In this document: positions 50,913 through 59,553 of the stretch, piece by piece | Position numbering within the stretch: the stretch's first letter is position 1 | Layout: every line of letters starts with the position of its first letter | NCBI RefSeq assembly: GCF_004366355.1 | Contig: NZ_SODV01000001.1 | Location: 3,100,001 to 3,164,000 of the forward strand | Source: Dinghuibacter silviterrae | GTDB taxonomy: Bacteria; Bacteroidota; Bacteroidia; Chitinophagales; Chitinophagaceae | Length of the DNA stretch: 64,000 nucleotides | Direction: 5' to 3' | Program-made: the position numbers and the translations under genes | The notes under the pieces: model-generated | What the model was told of the DNA's origin: nothing | Database searches by the model: none | Seen by the model: only the letters and a program-made list of their open reading frames with translations

Positions 50913-53900
50913 ATGAGACCCACCCTTTGCATCCTCCTTGCCCTCGCGATCGGCGCCGGCGCCTACGGTCAAACGCCCGGCGGCGGCCAAAACCCCGGCA
51001 ACGGGCAAAAACCGGGCGAGCTTCCCAACAGCGGCAACCTCCTTGAGAATGGCCGCAAGCTCCACGACGACGGCCAGTACAAACAAGCCATCGCGCTGTA
51101 CCAAACGGTATCCCCCAACGACACCAATTATAGCCAGGTCCTCCACGAATTGTCGATGAGCGCGTATGCCGACAGCGACTTCGAAGCGGCAAAAGGCTAC
51201 GCAGAAAAAGGGCTGGCGTGGTTCCCGGACCAGGCCTCGGACTGGTATGCCCTGAGGGCGGAGGCGCTGGATGAACTGGGGCAAAAGGATTCCGCCCTGG
51301 CGGACTACGACCGTGCGATCGAGCGGTCGCCCTACAACTATGAGGCATACTTCAACCGGGGTGTTTGTTTGTACCACCTCCAGCGGATGACGGAAGCCAC
51401 ACGGGATTTTGAGCGGTGCGTGCTGATTCAGCCGGAAATGGCGTCGGCGCATTACTTCCTGGGGCTGACGGCCATCCAGGACGGGAATGTGGTGCCCTGT
51501 ATGCTGAGCTTTATGACGTACCTGGCCCTCAAACCGCAGGGCAGGTATGCCCGCACGGTGGTGGCGTTGATGACGAGCCTGTCCAACGTGACGGACGAGG
51601 TGGCGGGGCTGGCGGCAAAACGCCAGGAAACCGGGTTCGCGGAAGAGACGGAAATCTTTTTGAGCAAGGCGGCCCTGGACAAAAAATACGTCCTCCACTG
51701 CGACCTGGAGGACCCGATCGTCCGCCAGATGCAGGCGCTCCTGGAGAAAACGGCGTACCGGCCGGAGGATACGGGTTTCTGGATGCAGTACTATGTCCCT
51801 TATTTCAAAAAAGTCTATGACGACGGGCAGTTCAACGCCCTGGTCTATGATATGTTCAGCGGGTTCAATATCAAGGAAGTGACGGAATGGCTCAAACACC
51901 ACAACGACGAGATCAAGGCGTTTGCGCAGGCGTCGGAGGCCTATTTCCAAAAGATCGTCAGCACGGAACAATTGATCCCGGCGAACCGGGACACGGTCAC
52001 CCGGAAATGTCTTTTGTACGACAACCGCATCGAGGGGCTGGGGAACTATACCGGTTTTGGCCAGGACGTGACCCTGGGCGCGGGCCCCTGGGTGTTTTTT
52101 TACAATACCGGGGCCGTAAAGTCCACGGGCGCGCTGGACGACCATACGCAACGGACGGGGGAATGGCGGTTTTACCATCCCAACGGCCTGCTCAAGGAGG
52201 TCAGCCATTACCAGGCGGGAAAGCTGGAGGACACGACACACGCCTGGTTTGACAACGGGATGCTAAACCAGGTCGTCCCCTGGGTGGACGACCACATCCA
52301 GGGCCATTTCCGGTCCTGGTATTACAACGGGTTGCCCCACATGGTATCGGAGTACGAGGGTGGGAAAAGAACAGGCCCTAGCATCGAATACACCTCCAAC
52401 GGGTTCCTTTTGTCCCGGTTTACGATGAAGGACGGGGAACCCGATGGGCTTTGTACGACTTACTTTATCAACGGGCAAACCTCGATGGAGGAGCCCTATG
52501 TCAACGGCAAGCTGCAGGGGCGCCGCCTGAAATACAACGCGTACGGGACGCTCACCGAGGATGCCTCTTTCGACAAAGGGGAAGCCAACGGACCCTGGAA
52601 AACATTTTATCCCTCGGGTCATGTCCACGAAACCTATACCTACGAACACGGTGACCTGGAGGGCGTGTATACGGAATATTATGACAACGGGAAGGTCAGG
52701 CAAACCCAGCCCTACACAAAGGGCAAGGCAGATGGGAAGGAGTCCGATTATACAGAGGGCGGCCTTTTGTTCGAAGAAGATACCTACGAAAAGGGCAAAA
52801 TCCGCGCGGTTCAATTTTACGGTCCGGATGGAAAACCCACGCAGTCCGGCGCTATCCGCGCTTCCGGGGGAACCCTGACCTATTATGATTCCCTGGGCAC
52901 CAGGATCAGCGAGGGCGCGTATTCCTTCAAGGGGGATAAGGAAGGCGTCTATACCTACTTCTATCCAACGGGCGAGGTGAGCGGCCGGTCCGTCTACAAG
53001 GCGGGGGCGCTCGACGGACCCCGCGTGAACTACTACCGGGACGGGCGTTTGGAGGACAGCATCCAATATGCGGAAGGCCAGGAACAGGGGTACTATGCCT
53101 ACTATTATGAAAACGGCCGGGTCCGCCAGGAAGGATGGTACGACGCCGGGGAAAGGACGGGTCCCTACAGGGAGTACGATGCCTTTGGGCACCTGACCTC
53201 CGAATCCTTTTTTGTGAACGGGGAGCAAAATGGCCTGGCCACGAACTACGCGCCCAACGGACGGAAAACCATCGAATTCCGCTACCGGACCGGGTGGCCC
53301 GTCCATATCACCGAATGGGATACGGCCGGCGGGTTGCTCCAGGACAAGGACATCCCCCCGGGGGAAACCGCCTTCCACACCTGGTTTGCGCCCGGGAAGG
53401 AAGCATCGGAGGGGCACTACCGGAACTACCACCCCGATGGCGCATTTCAATTTTTTTATCCCGACCATAAACTCCTGACCCGGCGCTTTTACCGGCAAGG
53501 CCTGGCGGACAGTACCTATATCGAGTACTACCATGACGGTGGAAAGGAAATGGAAGGCACCTACCGGCTGGGCAGCCGCGTGGGTCTCTGGAAAGAATAC
53601 TACCCGGACGGGACGCTCCGCACGTCGTATACCTGCAAGGACGACAACATGGACGGCAAACACCTGATCTACAACGAGGACGGCACGCTTTTACGGGAGG
53701 AGAATTACGAGGACGGCACGCTGGAAGGCCCCATGCAGCACTATGGGGACAGCAACCGGGTGTCTTATACCTACTTCTACCATCATGGAAACTTGTACGG
53801 GTATGGGTACGCCGGCAGGTTTTTCCCGCTCCCCGGGGGGACGGGGACGGTAAAGGCCTTTTACCCCAACGGGCAAAAAAGCGCCGAGCTCACCGTGGTG

Positions 53901-54215
53901 GACGGCGAGGTGGATGGGGTGCGGACCCTTTGGTTTTCCAACGGTCAGCTGGATTTTACCGGGCTGAAAAAGATGGGCAAGGATCAGGGGCTGCAAAAAG
54001 GGTACTATCCCAATGGCCACATAAAATCGGAAGAAGAAAATTATTACGATAACTTGCATGGACGATGCAGGTATTACTATCCCACGGGGGTTCTTTACCG
54101 GGAGGAGTACTACTATAACGGGGACCTGGAGGGCGTCAGCGTGATGTATGACCCAAAGGGAAACCTGAAACAGACAACAGTCTACTACTATGGCGTCTTG
54201 CAAGCAATATATTAG
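50913..54215 (+). CDS. TPR plus YwqK/MORN-like repeat protein (1100 residues)
   Basis: Signal peptide MRPTLCILLALAIGAGAYG, a Gly/Asn/Pro linker, then TPR units at about 45-230 (GRKLHDDGQYKQAIALYQTV, ALADYDRAIERSPYNYEAYF). From about residue 410 to the end there are at least two dozen 22-24-residue units of the type GEWRFYHPNGLLKEVSHYQ and GVYTEYYDNGKVRQTQPY. These are YwqK/MORN-2-like. The long array should form an extended beta ribbon in the periplasm or on the surface. It follows the T9SS gene by 29 bases and overlaps the next gene by 26. Confidence 0.85.
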   Translation: MRPTLCILLALAIGAGAYGQTPGGGQNPGNGQKPGELPNSGNLLENGRKLHDDGQYKQAIALYQTVSPNDTNYSQVLHELSMSAYADSDFEAAKGYAEKGLAWFPDQASDWYALRAEALDELGQKDSALADYDRAIERSPYNYEAYFNRGVCLYHLQRMTEATRDFERCVLIQPEMASAHYFLGLTAIQDGNVVPCMLSFMTYLALKPQGRYARTVVALMTSLSNVTDEVAGLAAKRQETGFAEETEIFLSKAALDKKYVLHCDLEDPIVRQMQALLEKTAYRPEDTGFWMQYYVPYFKKVYDDGQFNALVYDMFSGFNIKEVTEWLKHHNDEIKAFAQASEAYFQKIVSTEQLIPANRDTVTRKCLLYDNRIEGLGNYTGFGQDVTLGAGPWVFFYNTGAVKSTGALDDHTQRTGEWRFYHPNGLLKEVSHYQAGKLEDTTHAWFDNGMLNQVVPWVDDHIQGHFRSWYYNGLPHMVSEYEGGKRTGPSIEYTSNGFLLSRFTMKDGEPDGLCTTYFINGQTSMEEPYVNGKLQGRRLKYNAYGTLTEDASFDKGEANGPWKTFYPSGHVHETYTYEHGDLEGVYTEYYDNGKVRQTQPYTKGKADGKESDYTEGGLLFEEDTYEKGKIRAVQFYGPDGKPTQSGAIRASGGTLTYYDSLGTRISEGAYSFKGDKEGVYTYFYPTGEVSGRSVYKAGALDGPRVNYYRDGRLEDSIQYAEGQEQGYYAYYYENGRVRQEGWYDAGERTGPYREYDAFGHLTSESFFVNGEQNGLATNYAPNGRKTIEFRYRTGWPVHITEWDTAGGLLQDKDIPPGETAFHTWFAPGKEASEGHYRNYHPDGAFQFFYPDHKLLTRRFYRQGLADSTYIEYYHDGGKEMEGTYRLGSRVGLWKEYYPDGTLRTSYTCKDDNMDGKHLIYNEDGTLLREENYEDGTLEGPMQHYGDSNRVSYTYFYHHGNLYGYGYAGRFFPLPGGTGTVKAFYPNGQKSAELTVVDGEVDGVRTLWFSNGQLDFTGLKKMGKDQGLQKGYYPNGHIKSEEENYYDNLHGRCRYYYPTGVLYREEYYYNGDLEGVSVMYDPKGNLKQTTVYYYGVLQAIY

Positions 54216-56112
54216 GTGGGCGCTTCTGGGGCTGACAGGGTGGGGGAGCGTCCGCGCCCAAAGCCTGGAAGAGCTCCGGGCCCGTTACCCGGGGGACAAC
54301 GCCGTGATCCTGGACTATCAAAGCGACACCCGTTTTTTTATGGACGCGGGCGTGCCCAAGGCCGAAACGAAGATCACGGAAAAGCTGATGATCCTGGACG
54401 ACAAGGCCAACGGTCTGTTTAACAAATACGAGGTATACCACGGGGACTTTACGACCGTCGACCACCTGGACGCGTATACGGACGTGCCCGGCGGCAAGCG
54501 GTTACGCGTGGCCGGTGTAAAGACCGAAAATGCGGAAGACCGGGACGTATTTTACGACGACATCAAACGGACCGTCTTTGACTTCCCCTCTTTGTCCCAG
54601 GGGGCCATCGCCTACGTCAGCTATACGGAGACGCAAAAGGAGCTCCACCTGTTCTCGCCCTTTTATTTCATCCGCTATATCCCGGTGGTCCACGAGACCT
54701 ATCACGTGACCTACCCCTCCGATATGGAAGTGCGGTACGACGTCCGGAACGACCCCGGCAGCCTGGTCCACGTGTCCAAAGAAAAACACGGCCTGACGTT
54801 CACGGCGGACAACGTCAAACCCGAAACGTCTTTTGCCGATGCCCCCCCGCCCGCCTGGTACGAACCCCACGTCATCGTGCGGCTGGGTGCGTACAAGGAC
54901 GAGGCGGGTCAGCGCGTCTCCTTTCTGGACAGCCTGAAGGACCTGTATGCGTGGGACTATGGTTTTATCGGCCGCATGGACAGTATCAGCGACGGCCAGC
55001 TTCGTCTCCTGGTGGACAGCCTGACGCAAGGGTTGACCACCCCCGAAGCCAAGGCCGCGTCCATTTATCACTGGGTCCAGCACCACATTCGTTACGTGGC
55101 CTTCGAGGACGGCCTGGAAGGGTTTATCCCCCGGCCCGCGGCCCTGGTGTGTAACCGGCGTTTCGGGGACTGCAAGGATATGGCGAGCCTGCTCACGGCC
55201 TTGCTGCGGATGGCGGGGCTACAGGCGTATTTTACCTGGATCGGGACCCGGGACATTCCCTACGACCATACCGACCTGCCCCTGCCGCTTTGCGACAACC
55301 ACATGATCTCCACGTTCCGGTCCGGGGACCGGTGGATCTTTTTAGACGGTACGGACCCCAATTGTATTTTTGGCTACCCCAGCGCTTTTATCCAGGGCAA
55401 ACAGGCGCTGGTGGCGTTGTCGCCCGATGCATACAAAACCCTGCGCGTGCCCGTGGTGGGGGCGGATTCGAGCCTGGTGACCGACAGCACCTTTATCGCC
55501 TGGACCGGGAGCGGGCTAAAGGGCAGCAGCAGCGTGTACTACAAGGGCTACTACGGTTCCGACGTCTGCGACCATCTTTTGTTCAAAGACACCAGCGACG
55601 CCCGGGACTACGTCAAGTACCGCATGGGCAAGGGCAGCAACAAATTTATCCTGAATGACTATGCCATCCGCTATTTGGACGACACAAGGAAGCTGGTGAA
55701 TATCCAGGCGGGGTTTGACATTCCCGGGTATGGGAAAACGATCGGCTCCGAGTTGTACATCAACCTCAACCTGGAAAAGTTCTTTACCGGGTCGACGATC
55801 ATCGATACGTCCTTGCGCAAGGTGCCCATGGCCAGGGATTACGAGTCCGTCATCGACCAGTTCACCGTTTTCGATATCCCGCAGGGGTACGAGCTCAGCT
55901 ACCTCCCCAAGGACTTTGCCTACAGCGACGACAACATGGACTTTAGCATCCGGTATACCCAAAAGACGGGGCAGGTCATCTGCCGCCAGACCTATTCCGA
56001 CAAAACCCTGCTGATGGAATCGAAAGACTTCCCCCGCTGGAACGGGGCCGTCAAGCAGATCCTCAATCACTATAAAGAACAACTCGTCTTTGTCAAAAAG
56101 AACGGTCTATGA
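54190..56112 (+). CDS. DUF3857 and transglutaminase-like protein with intact triad
   Basis: A 640-residue exported protein (MASCKQYIRWALLGLTGWGS signal region). DUF3857 sequence fills residues 25-270. The transglutaminase core follows: CNRRFGDCKDMASLLTALL (Cys near 327), DNHMISTFRSGDRWIFLDG (His) and TDPNCIFGYPS (Asp just before). This is the complete Cys-His-Asp set. The start lies within the end of the YwqK gene, and the stop overlaps the next gene by four bases. Activity on peptides or proteins in the periplasm is inferred. Confidence 0.85.
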   Translation: MASCKQYIRWALLGLTGWGSVRAQSLEELRARYPGDNAVILDYQSDTRFFMDAGVPKAETKITEKLMILDDKANGLFNKYEVYHGDFTTVDHLDAYTDVPGGKRLRVAGVKTENAEDRDVFYDDIKRTVFDFPSLSQGAIAYVSYTETQKELHLFSPFYFIRYIPVVHETYHVTYPSDMEVRYDVRNDPGSLVHVSKEKHGLTFTADNVKPETSFADAPPPAWYEPHVIVRLGAYKDEAGQRVSFLDSLKDLYAWDYGFIGRMDSISDGQLRLLVDSLTQGLTTPEAKAASIYHWVQHHIRYVAFEDGLEGFIPRPAALVCNRRFGDCKDMASLLTALLRMAGLQAYFTWIGTRDIPYDHTDLPLPLCDNHMISTFRSGDRWIFLDGTDPNCIFGYPSAFIQGKQALVALSPDAYKTLRVPVVGADSSLVTDSTFIAWTGSGLKGSSSVYYKGYYGSDVCDHLLFKDTSDARDYVKYRMGKGSNKFILNDYAIRYLDDTRKLVNIQAGFDIPGYGKTIGSELYINLNLEKFFTGSTIIDTSLRKVPMARDYESVIDQFTVFDIPQGYELSYLPKDFAYSDDNMDFSIRYTQKTGQVICRQTYSDKTLLMESKDFPRWNGAVKQILNHYKEQLVFVKKNGL

Positions 56113-58055
56113 GAACTGTTTTTGTTGCTGCCTCCCTCAGCATCGCTTCCGCCTGCGCCGCCCAGACCTTTGACTATACCACGCCCGTCAGCTGGCCGGA
56201 TCATCCGCAGCTCCACACCGTTCCCCCGGCTTTCGGGGAAGCCAGCGCGGTGACCATCCTCGACGAACGCTCCACCGAATTCCGGAAGGACGGGAACGAA
56301 TTTGCCGTGTTCGAGGCCTTTCACAAGATCGTCCACATCCGGGACGACAAGGGGATCGAGATGTTCAACAAGATGTACCTCCCCATCCGGGAAGGCAGCG
56401 AGGTCACCAACATCCGGGCCCGGACCATCCTTTCTTCCGGAAAGGTCATCGACGTAACGCCGGACAAGATCAAGTCCACGGAAGAGGACGGCGCCCAGTA
56501 CCGCCAGTTCGCCATGGACGGGGTGGAGAAGGGCTCGGAAGTAGAATATTATTACGAGGAGAAAAGGCCCTTTTACCTCTTTGGTTCGGAGTTCTTTCAA
56601 AGCGGGGAGGTGCCCTGCCTCCGGGCCCGTTACCTGCTCATCAGCCCCGCCGGTATGAAGTTTAGCGCCAAAGGCTACAACGGCTTTGCCGTGAGCCCGG
56701 ACAGCGTCATCGGCGACAAACGCGTCATCGCCGGCGCCGAGGACAACATCAGGGATTTGCCCGAGGAGAAATATTCGTTCCGTGACCAATACCTCGCCCG
56801 GGTAGACTTCAAGCTCAGCTACAATATGGGGAACGCCGCCAGCGTCCGTTTGTATACCTGGAAAGACCTCGGCAAACGCGCCTACGACTTTTACACGACC
56901 CGGACCGACAAGGACGACAAGGCCCTGGACGGCTTTATCGGCAAAATTCCCGCGGCCCCGGACACGTCCCTGGGCGGCCGCATCAGCTATCTGGAGGACT
57001 ACGTCAAGACCCACATCGATATCGATAAAAAGCTCACCGGTTCCGGGGGCGACCTGTTGCCCCAGATCCTGAACACCCATACGGCCAACGACGAGGGTGT
57101 CATCCGCTTGTTTGCCGCGCTTTTTGACAAAATGGGCATCCCCTTCGAACTGGTGCTTGCCAGCGACCGCGGCGGCATTCCCCTGGATCCGGAGCTCGAA
57201 GACTGGGACCGGGCCGAGAACGTGTTGCTGTTTTTCCCGGGCACCGGGGCCTATCTCGATCCCACCCAGGACGCCACGCGCTATCCCCTCATCCGGCCCA
57301 CCATGGCCGGCGGCCGCGGGCTTTTTCTAAAGACCTTGTCGCTGGGTTCGTATACCACGGCCCTGGCCACCTTCGGGATGGTCCCCATTGCGCCCTGGGA
57401 CTCCAGCGGTTTGAACATGGAAGCCGACCTGCGGTTTAGCACCGGCCTGGACACCCTCCTGGTCCACGGCCGCCAGATCATGACCGGTTACGGCGCCGCG
57501 GAATACCGCCCCATTTATACCTTTCTCCCCAAAGACAAACAGGACGAGGCCAACAAAGACATCGTCAAGTCCATCGGCAACAGCGCCGACGTGTCCAACA
57601 TCAACGTCTCCCATTCGGCTATGACCGAGGCGTTTCACAACACACCCCTCGTCATCGAGGCGGACATCCGTTGCCCCGACCTCATCGAAAACGCCGGCAG
57701 CCGTTTGCTCGTCAAGATCGGGGAAGTCATCGGCACCCAGACTGAAATGTACCAGGAGCGCCCGCGCCAGCTCCCCGCCGAAATGCCCTTCCCGCACGAG
57801 GAAAACCGGACCATCACCCTGCACGTACCCGACGGGTATACCGTCAGGAACCTGAAGGACCTTGCCATGGATGTGTCGTTTCCCAATATGGGTTTTACGT
57901 CCACGTATGCGCAAAACGGTTCCGACGTCACGGTGTCGATCCGGGAAACGTACAAGAGCATACGCTATCCGCTGGAGGAGTTTGAGCACTTTAAAAAAGT
58001 GATAAACGCCTCCGCGGATTTTAACAAGGTGGTACTCGTACTGGAGAAACCCTAA
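56109..58055 (+). CDS. DUF3857 protein with degenerate transglutaminase core
   Basis: A 648-residue exported protein (MRTVFVAASLSIASACAAQ). DUF3857 sequence (ILDERSTEFRKDGNEFAVFE, VIDVTPDKIKSTEED) is followed by a core in which the GDCKD site reads ILNTHTANDEGVIRLFAALF (about residue 323), without cysteine. Strands around it are kept (MGIPFELVLASDRGGI). It is the cysteine-less partner of the intact paralogue directly upstream, as at 11545-15372. It converges on the DUF3570 gene with a four-base overlap. Confidence 0.82.
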   Translation: MRTVFVAASLSIASACAAQTFDYTTPVSWPDHPQLHTVPPAFGEASAVTILDERSTEFRKDGNEFAVFEAFHKIVHIRDDKGIEMFNKMYLPIREGSEVTNIRARTILSSGKVIDVTPDKIKSTEEDGAQYRQFAMDGVEKGSEVEYYYEEKRPFYLFGSEFFQSGEVPCLRARYLLISPAGMKFSAKGYNGFAVSPDSVIGDKRVIAGAEDNIRDLPEEKYSFRDQYLARVDFKLSYNMGNAASVRLYTWKDLGKRAYDFYTTRTDKDDKALDGFIGKIPAAPDTSLGGRISYLEDYVKTHIDIDKKLTGSGGDLLPQILNTHTANDEGVIRLFAALFDKMGIPFELVLASDRGGIPLDPELEDWDRAENVLLFFPGTGAYLDPTQDATRYPLIRPTMAGGRGLFLKTLSLGSYTTALATFGMVPIAPWDSSGLNMEADLRFSTGLDTLLVHGRQIMTGYGAAEYRPIYTFLPKDKQDEANKDIVKSIGNSADVSNINVSHSAMTEAFHNTPLVIEADIRCPDLIENAGSRLLVKIGEVIGTQTEMYQERPRQLPAEMPFPHEENRTITLHVPDGYTVRNLKDLAMDVSFPNMGFTSTYAQNGSDVTVSIRETYKSIRYPLEEFEHFKKVINASADFNKVVLVLEKP

Positions 58056-59350
58056 CGAAATTTTAGGGCCACCGACACCACATCGCTCGTCAGATCGGTC
58101 GTCTCCGCGTAGTGCCCATACCGGATCTCCAGCGTATTAAACCCTTTGAAGAAAATCCCCTTTGGCGGTGCGATCCGGACGCCCACGCCAAAGAAATTCG
58201 CGGAGAAGGCCGAGAGTGCATAGTTGCTGGTATAGTAGGTGTCCTCCGCGGTGTGCTGCTGGTAGGGCGCAAAATAGCGCGCGGCCGTTTGCACATAGTA
58301 GCGGTAGAAGGGGGACACCGAGAAAAAGGGCGTGATCTTGACGGGGACTTCCAGGCTCGCGGTATGCGACGTCAGCCCCCAGCTGTCCACGTAAAAGCGG
58401 TAGTAGGCCCGTAGGATGACGTTGTCGCCCAGGAAGTAATTCAGGCGTACGCCCAACGGGAGTTTAAAACGGTTGGAGGGGAGGTGCTCCACGACGGCGG
58501 TCGCGCTGTCTTTGAAATAGACGCGGTGGAAGGGCAGCCCGAGGTAGCCGTTCTGGTAGGCGAGGTCCATGAGGAACGCCATCTGCATCCGCGTATTGAT
58601 GACCTGGGTCCAGCCAAAGGAGGCGGCATAAGAGTCGCGCGTCTTTGACGAGATGGGCGCACTGGCCACAACGGTCGTGACGGTCCCGCTGGTCGAATAG
58701 GTCAGGGCTTCGGTCCGGCCGCTGGCGGTCGTGACGTATACCGTGCTGTCACCCGGCGTGGTGACCGTGGCGGAGTCGACCGGGATCAGCTCGGCGGGAT
58801 AGATCATCCGGATGTTGTCAAAAAAGCCGGACAGCTTGGCGCTGAACTCGCCGTTGTGTTTGTTCTTTTTGGACCAGGACGTGTTTAACCCGATGGAGTG
58901 GTAGTAGTGGTGCTCGGCGGAGTAATAGGCGCCTATGCCAAACTCCGTGCCTTTTTTTGTGTTTTCAATCGACCAGTCCAGGGTGGGGTAGAGACGGCTC
59001 CCGTCTTTTTTGGCCGTCCCGTTGAGGTCGACATAACCCTGGGAGGCGGCGGTGTGGTGGTCCAGGCCGAGCCCGCCCGTCAGGTTGTTTTTCCGGCCCT
59101 TTCCGTCCCAGCCGACGAATTTGATCTCGATCCCGTTGGCCAGGTCGGTCACGTCCCCGTTGCCGATGGCCCCGGTCTGACCGCCCGAGACGGCTGATTT
59201 GTCCGCGGTCTGGGTGTAATAGCTGGAGACGATGTTGACCTCGTCGAGGCGAAGCGGCCGCGACTTATAAGCGCTCGTATCCTTTGTTTGCGAAAATGCG
59301 TGTACGATGGTCAGGCACATGCCGATGACCGTTAGACAAACCCTTCTCAT
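58052..59350 (-). CDS. DUF3570 outer-membrane protein with a flavinylation-like motif
   Basis: A 432-residue exported protein (MRRVCLTVIGMCLTIVHAFS). The bulk is barrel-like: RLNYFLGDNVILRAYYRFYV, SVSPFYRYYVQTAARYFAPY, ending in DVVSVALKFR with a terminal aromatic-basic pair. Residues 97-103 read DHHTAAS, close to the D-x-x-[ST]-G-A-[ST] site used by ApbE flavin transferases, and the preceding residues are TGGLGL. The gene is last in an operon with ApbE, DUF4266 and thioredoxin, overlapping the DUF4266 stop by one base. The function of the family is unknown. Confidence 0.85.
   Translation of the reverse strand: MRRVCLTVIGMCLTIVHAFSQTKDTSAYKSRPLRLDEVNIVSSYYTQTADKSAVSGGQTGAIGNGDVTDLANGIEIKFVGWDGKGRKNNLTGGLGLDHHTAASQGYVDLNGTAKKDGSRLYPTLDWSIENTKKGTEFGIGAYYSAEHHYYHSIGLNTSWSKKNKHNGEFSAKLSGFFDNIRMIYPAELIPVDSATVTTPGDSTVYVTTASGRTEALTYSTSGTVTTVVASAPISSKTRDSYAASFGWTQVINTRMQMAFLMDLAYQNGYLGLPFHRVYFKDSATAVVEHLPSNRFKLPLGVRLNYFLGDNVILRAYYRFYVDSWGLTSHTASLEVPVKITPFFSVSPFYRYYVQTAARYFAPYQQHTAEDTYYTSNYALSAFSANFFGVGVRIAPPKGIFFKGFNTLEIRYGHYAETTDLTSDVVSVALKFR
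59042..59062 (-). other. Candidate ApbE target motif DHHTAAS
   Basis: Codons 97-103 of the DUF3570 protein. The canonical motif has Gly in the fifth position where this has Ala; Asp, Thr, Ala and Ser are in place. Thr100 would carry FMN. Confidence 0.4.
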
Positions 59351-59553
59351 CAGTTACAGCCGCAGCCCCCCCCTGTTTTGCCACCGTTGGCCCCGGAGGA
59401 ACCTTCGCGGTAGTTTTGAAAATTGAGCTCTTCTTTTTCGACCTTTCTATTGGAGAGGGTCATCTCAGAATCGTTGATACGGTTTTTTTGATATTCCTTG
59501 ACCGTGGTACAGCCAGTGGTGAATAACAATGCCAGGAGCCACCATTTATGCAT
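59350..59553 (-). CDS. DUF4266 small lipoprotein
   Basis: A 67-residue lipoprotein with lipobox LLFTTGC (Cys15). The middle reads NRINDSEMTLSNRKVEKEEL and the end is Gly/Ser-rich, closing GGGCGCN with Cys64 and Cys66. I recall this ending as a mark of DUF4266. A second flavinylation-like stretch, EGSSGAN (residues 50-56), lies before it. The two terminal cysteines could bind metal or accept electrons from the neighbouring thioredoxin. It overlaps apbE by eight bases. Confidence 0.85.
   Translation of the reverse strand: MHKWWLLALLFTTGCTTVKEYQKNRINDSEMTLSNRKVEKEELNFQNYREGSSGANGGKTGGGCGCN

Noticed and set aside
50913-54215. A toxin-antitoxin component, as the YwqK label might suggest
   Set aside because: The protein is exported, 1100 residues long and part of a surface-protein operon; no toxin gene accompanies it.
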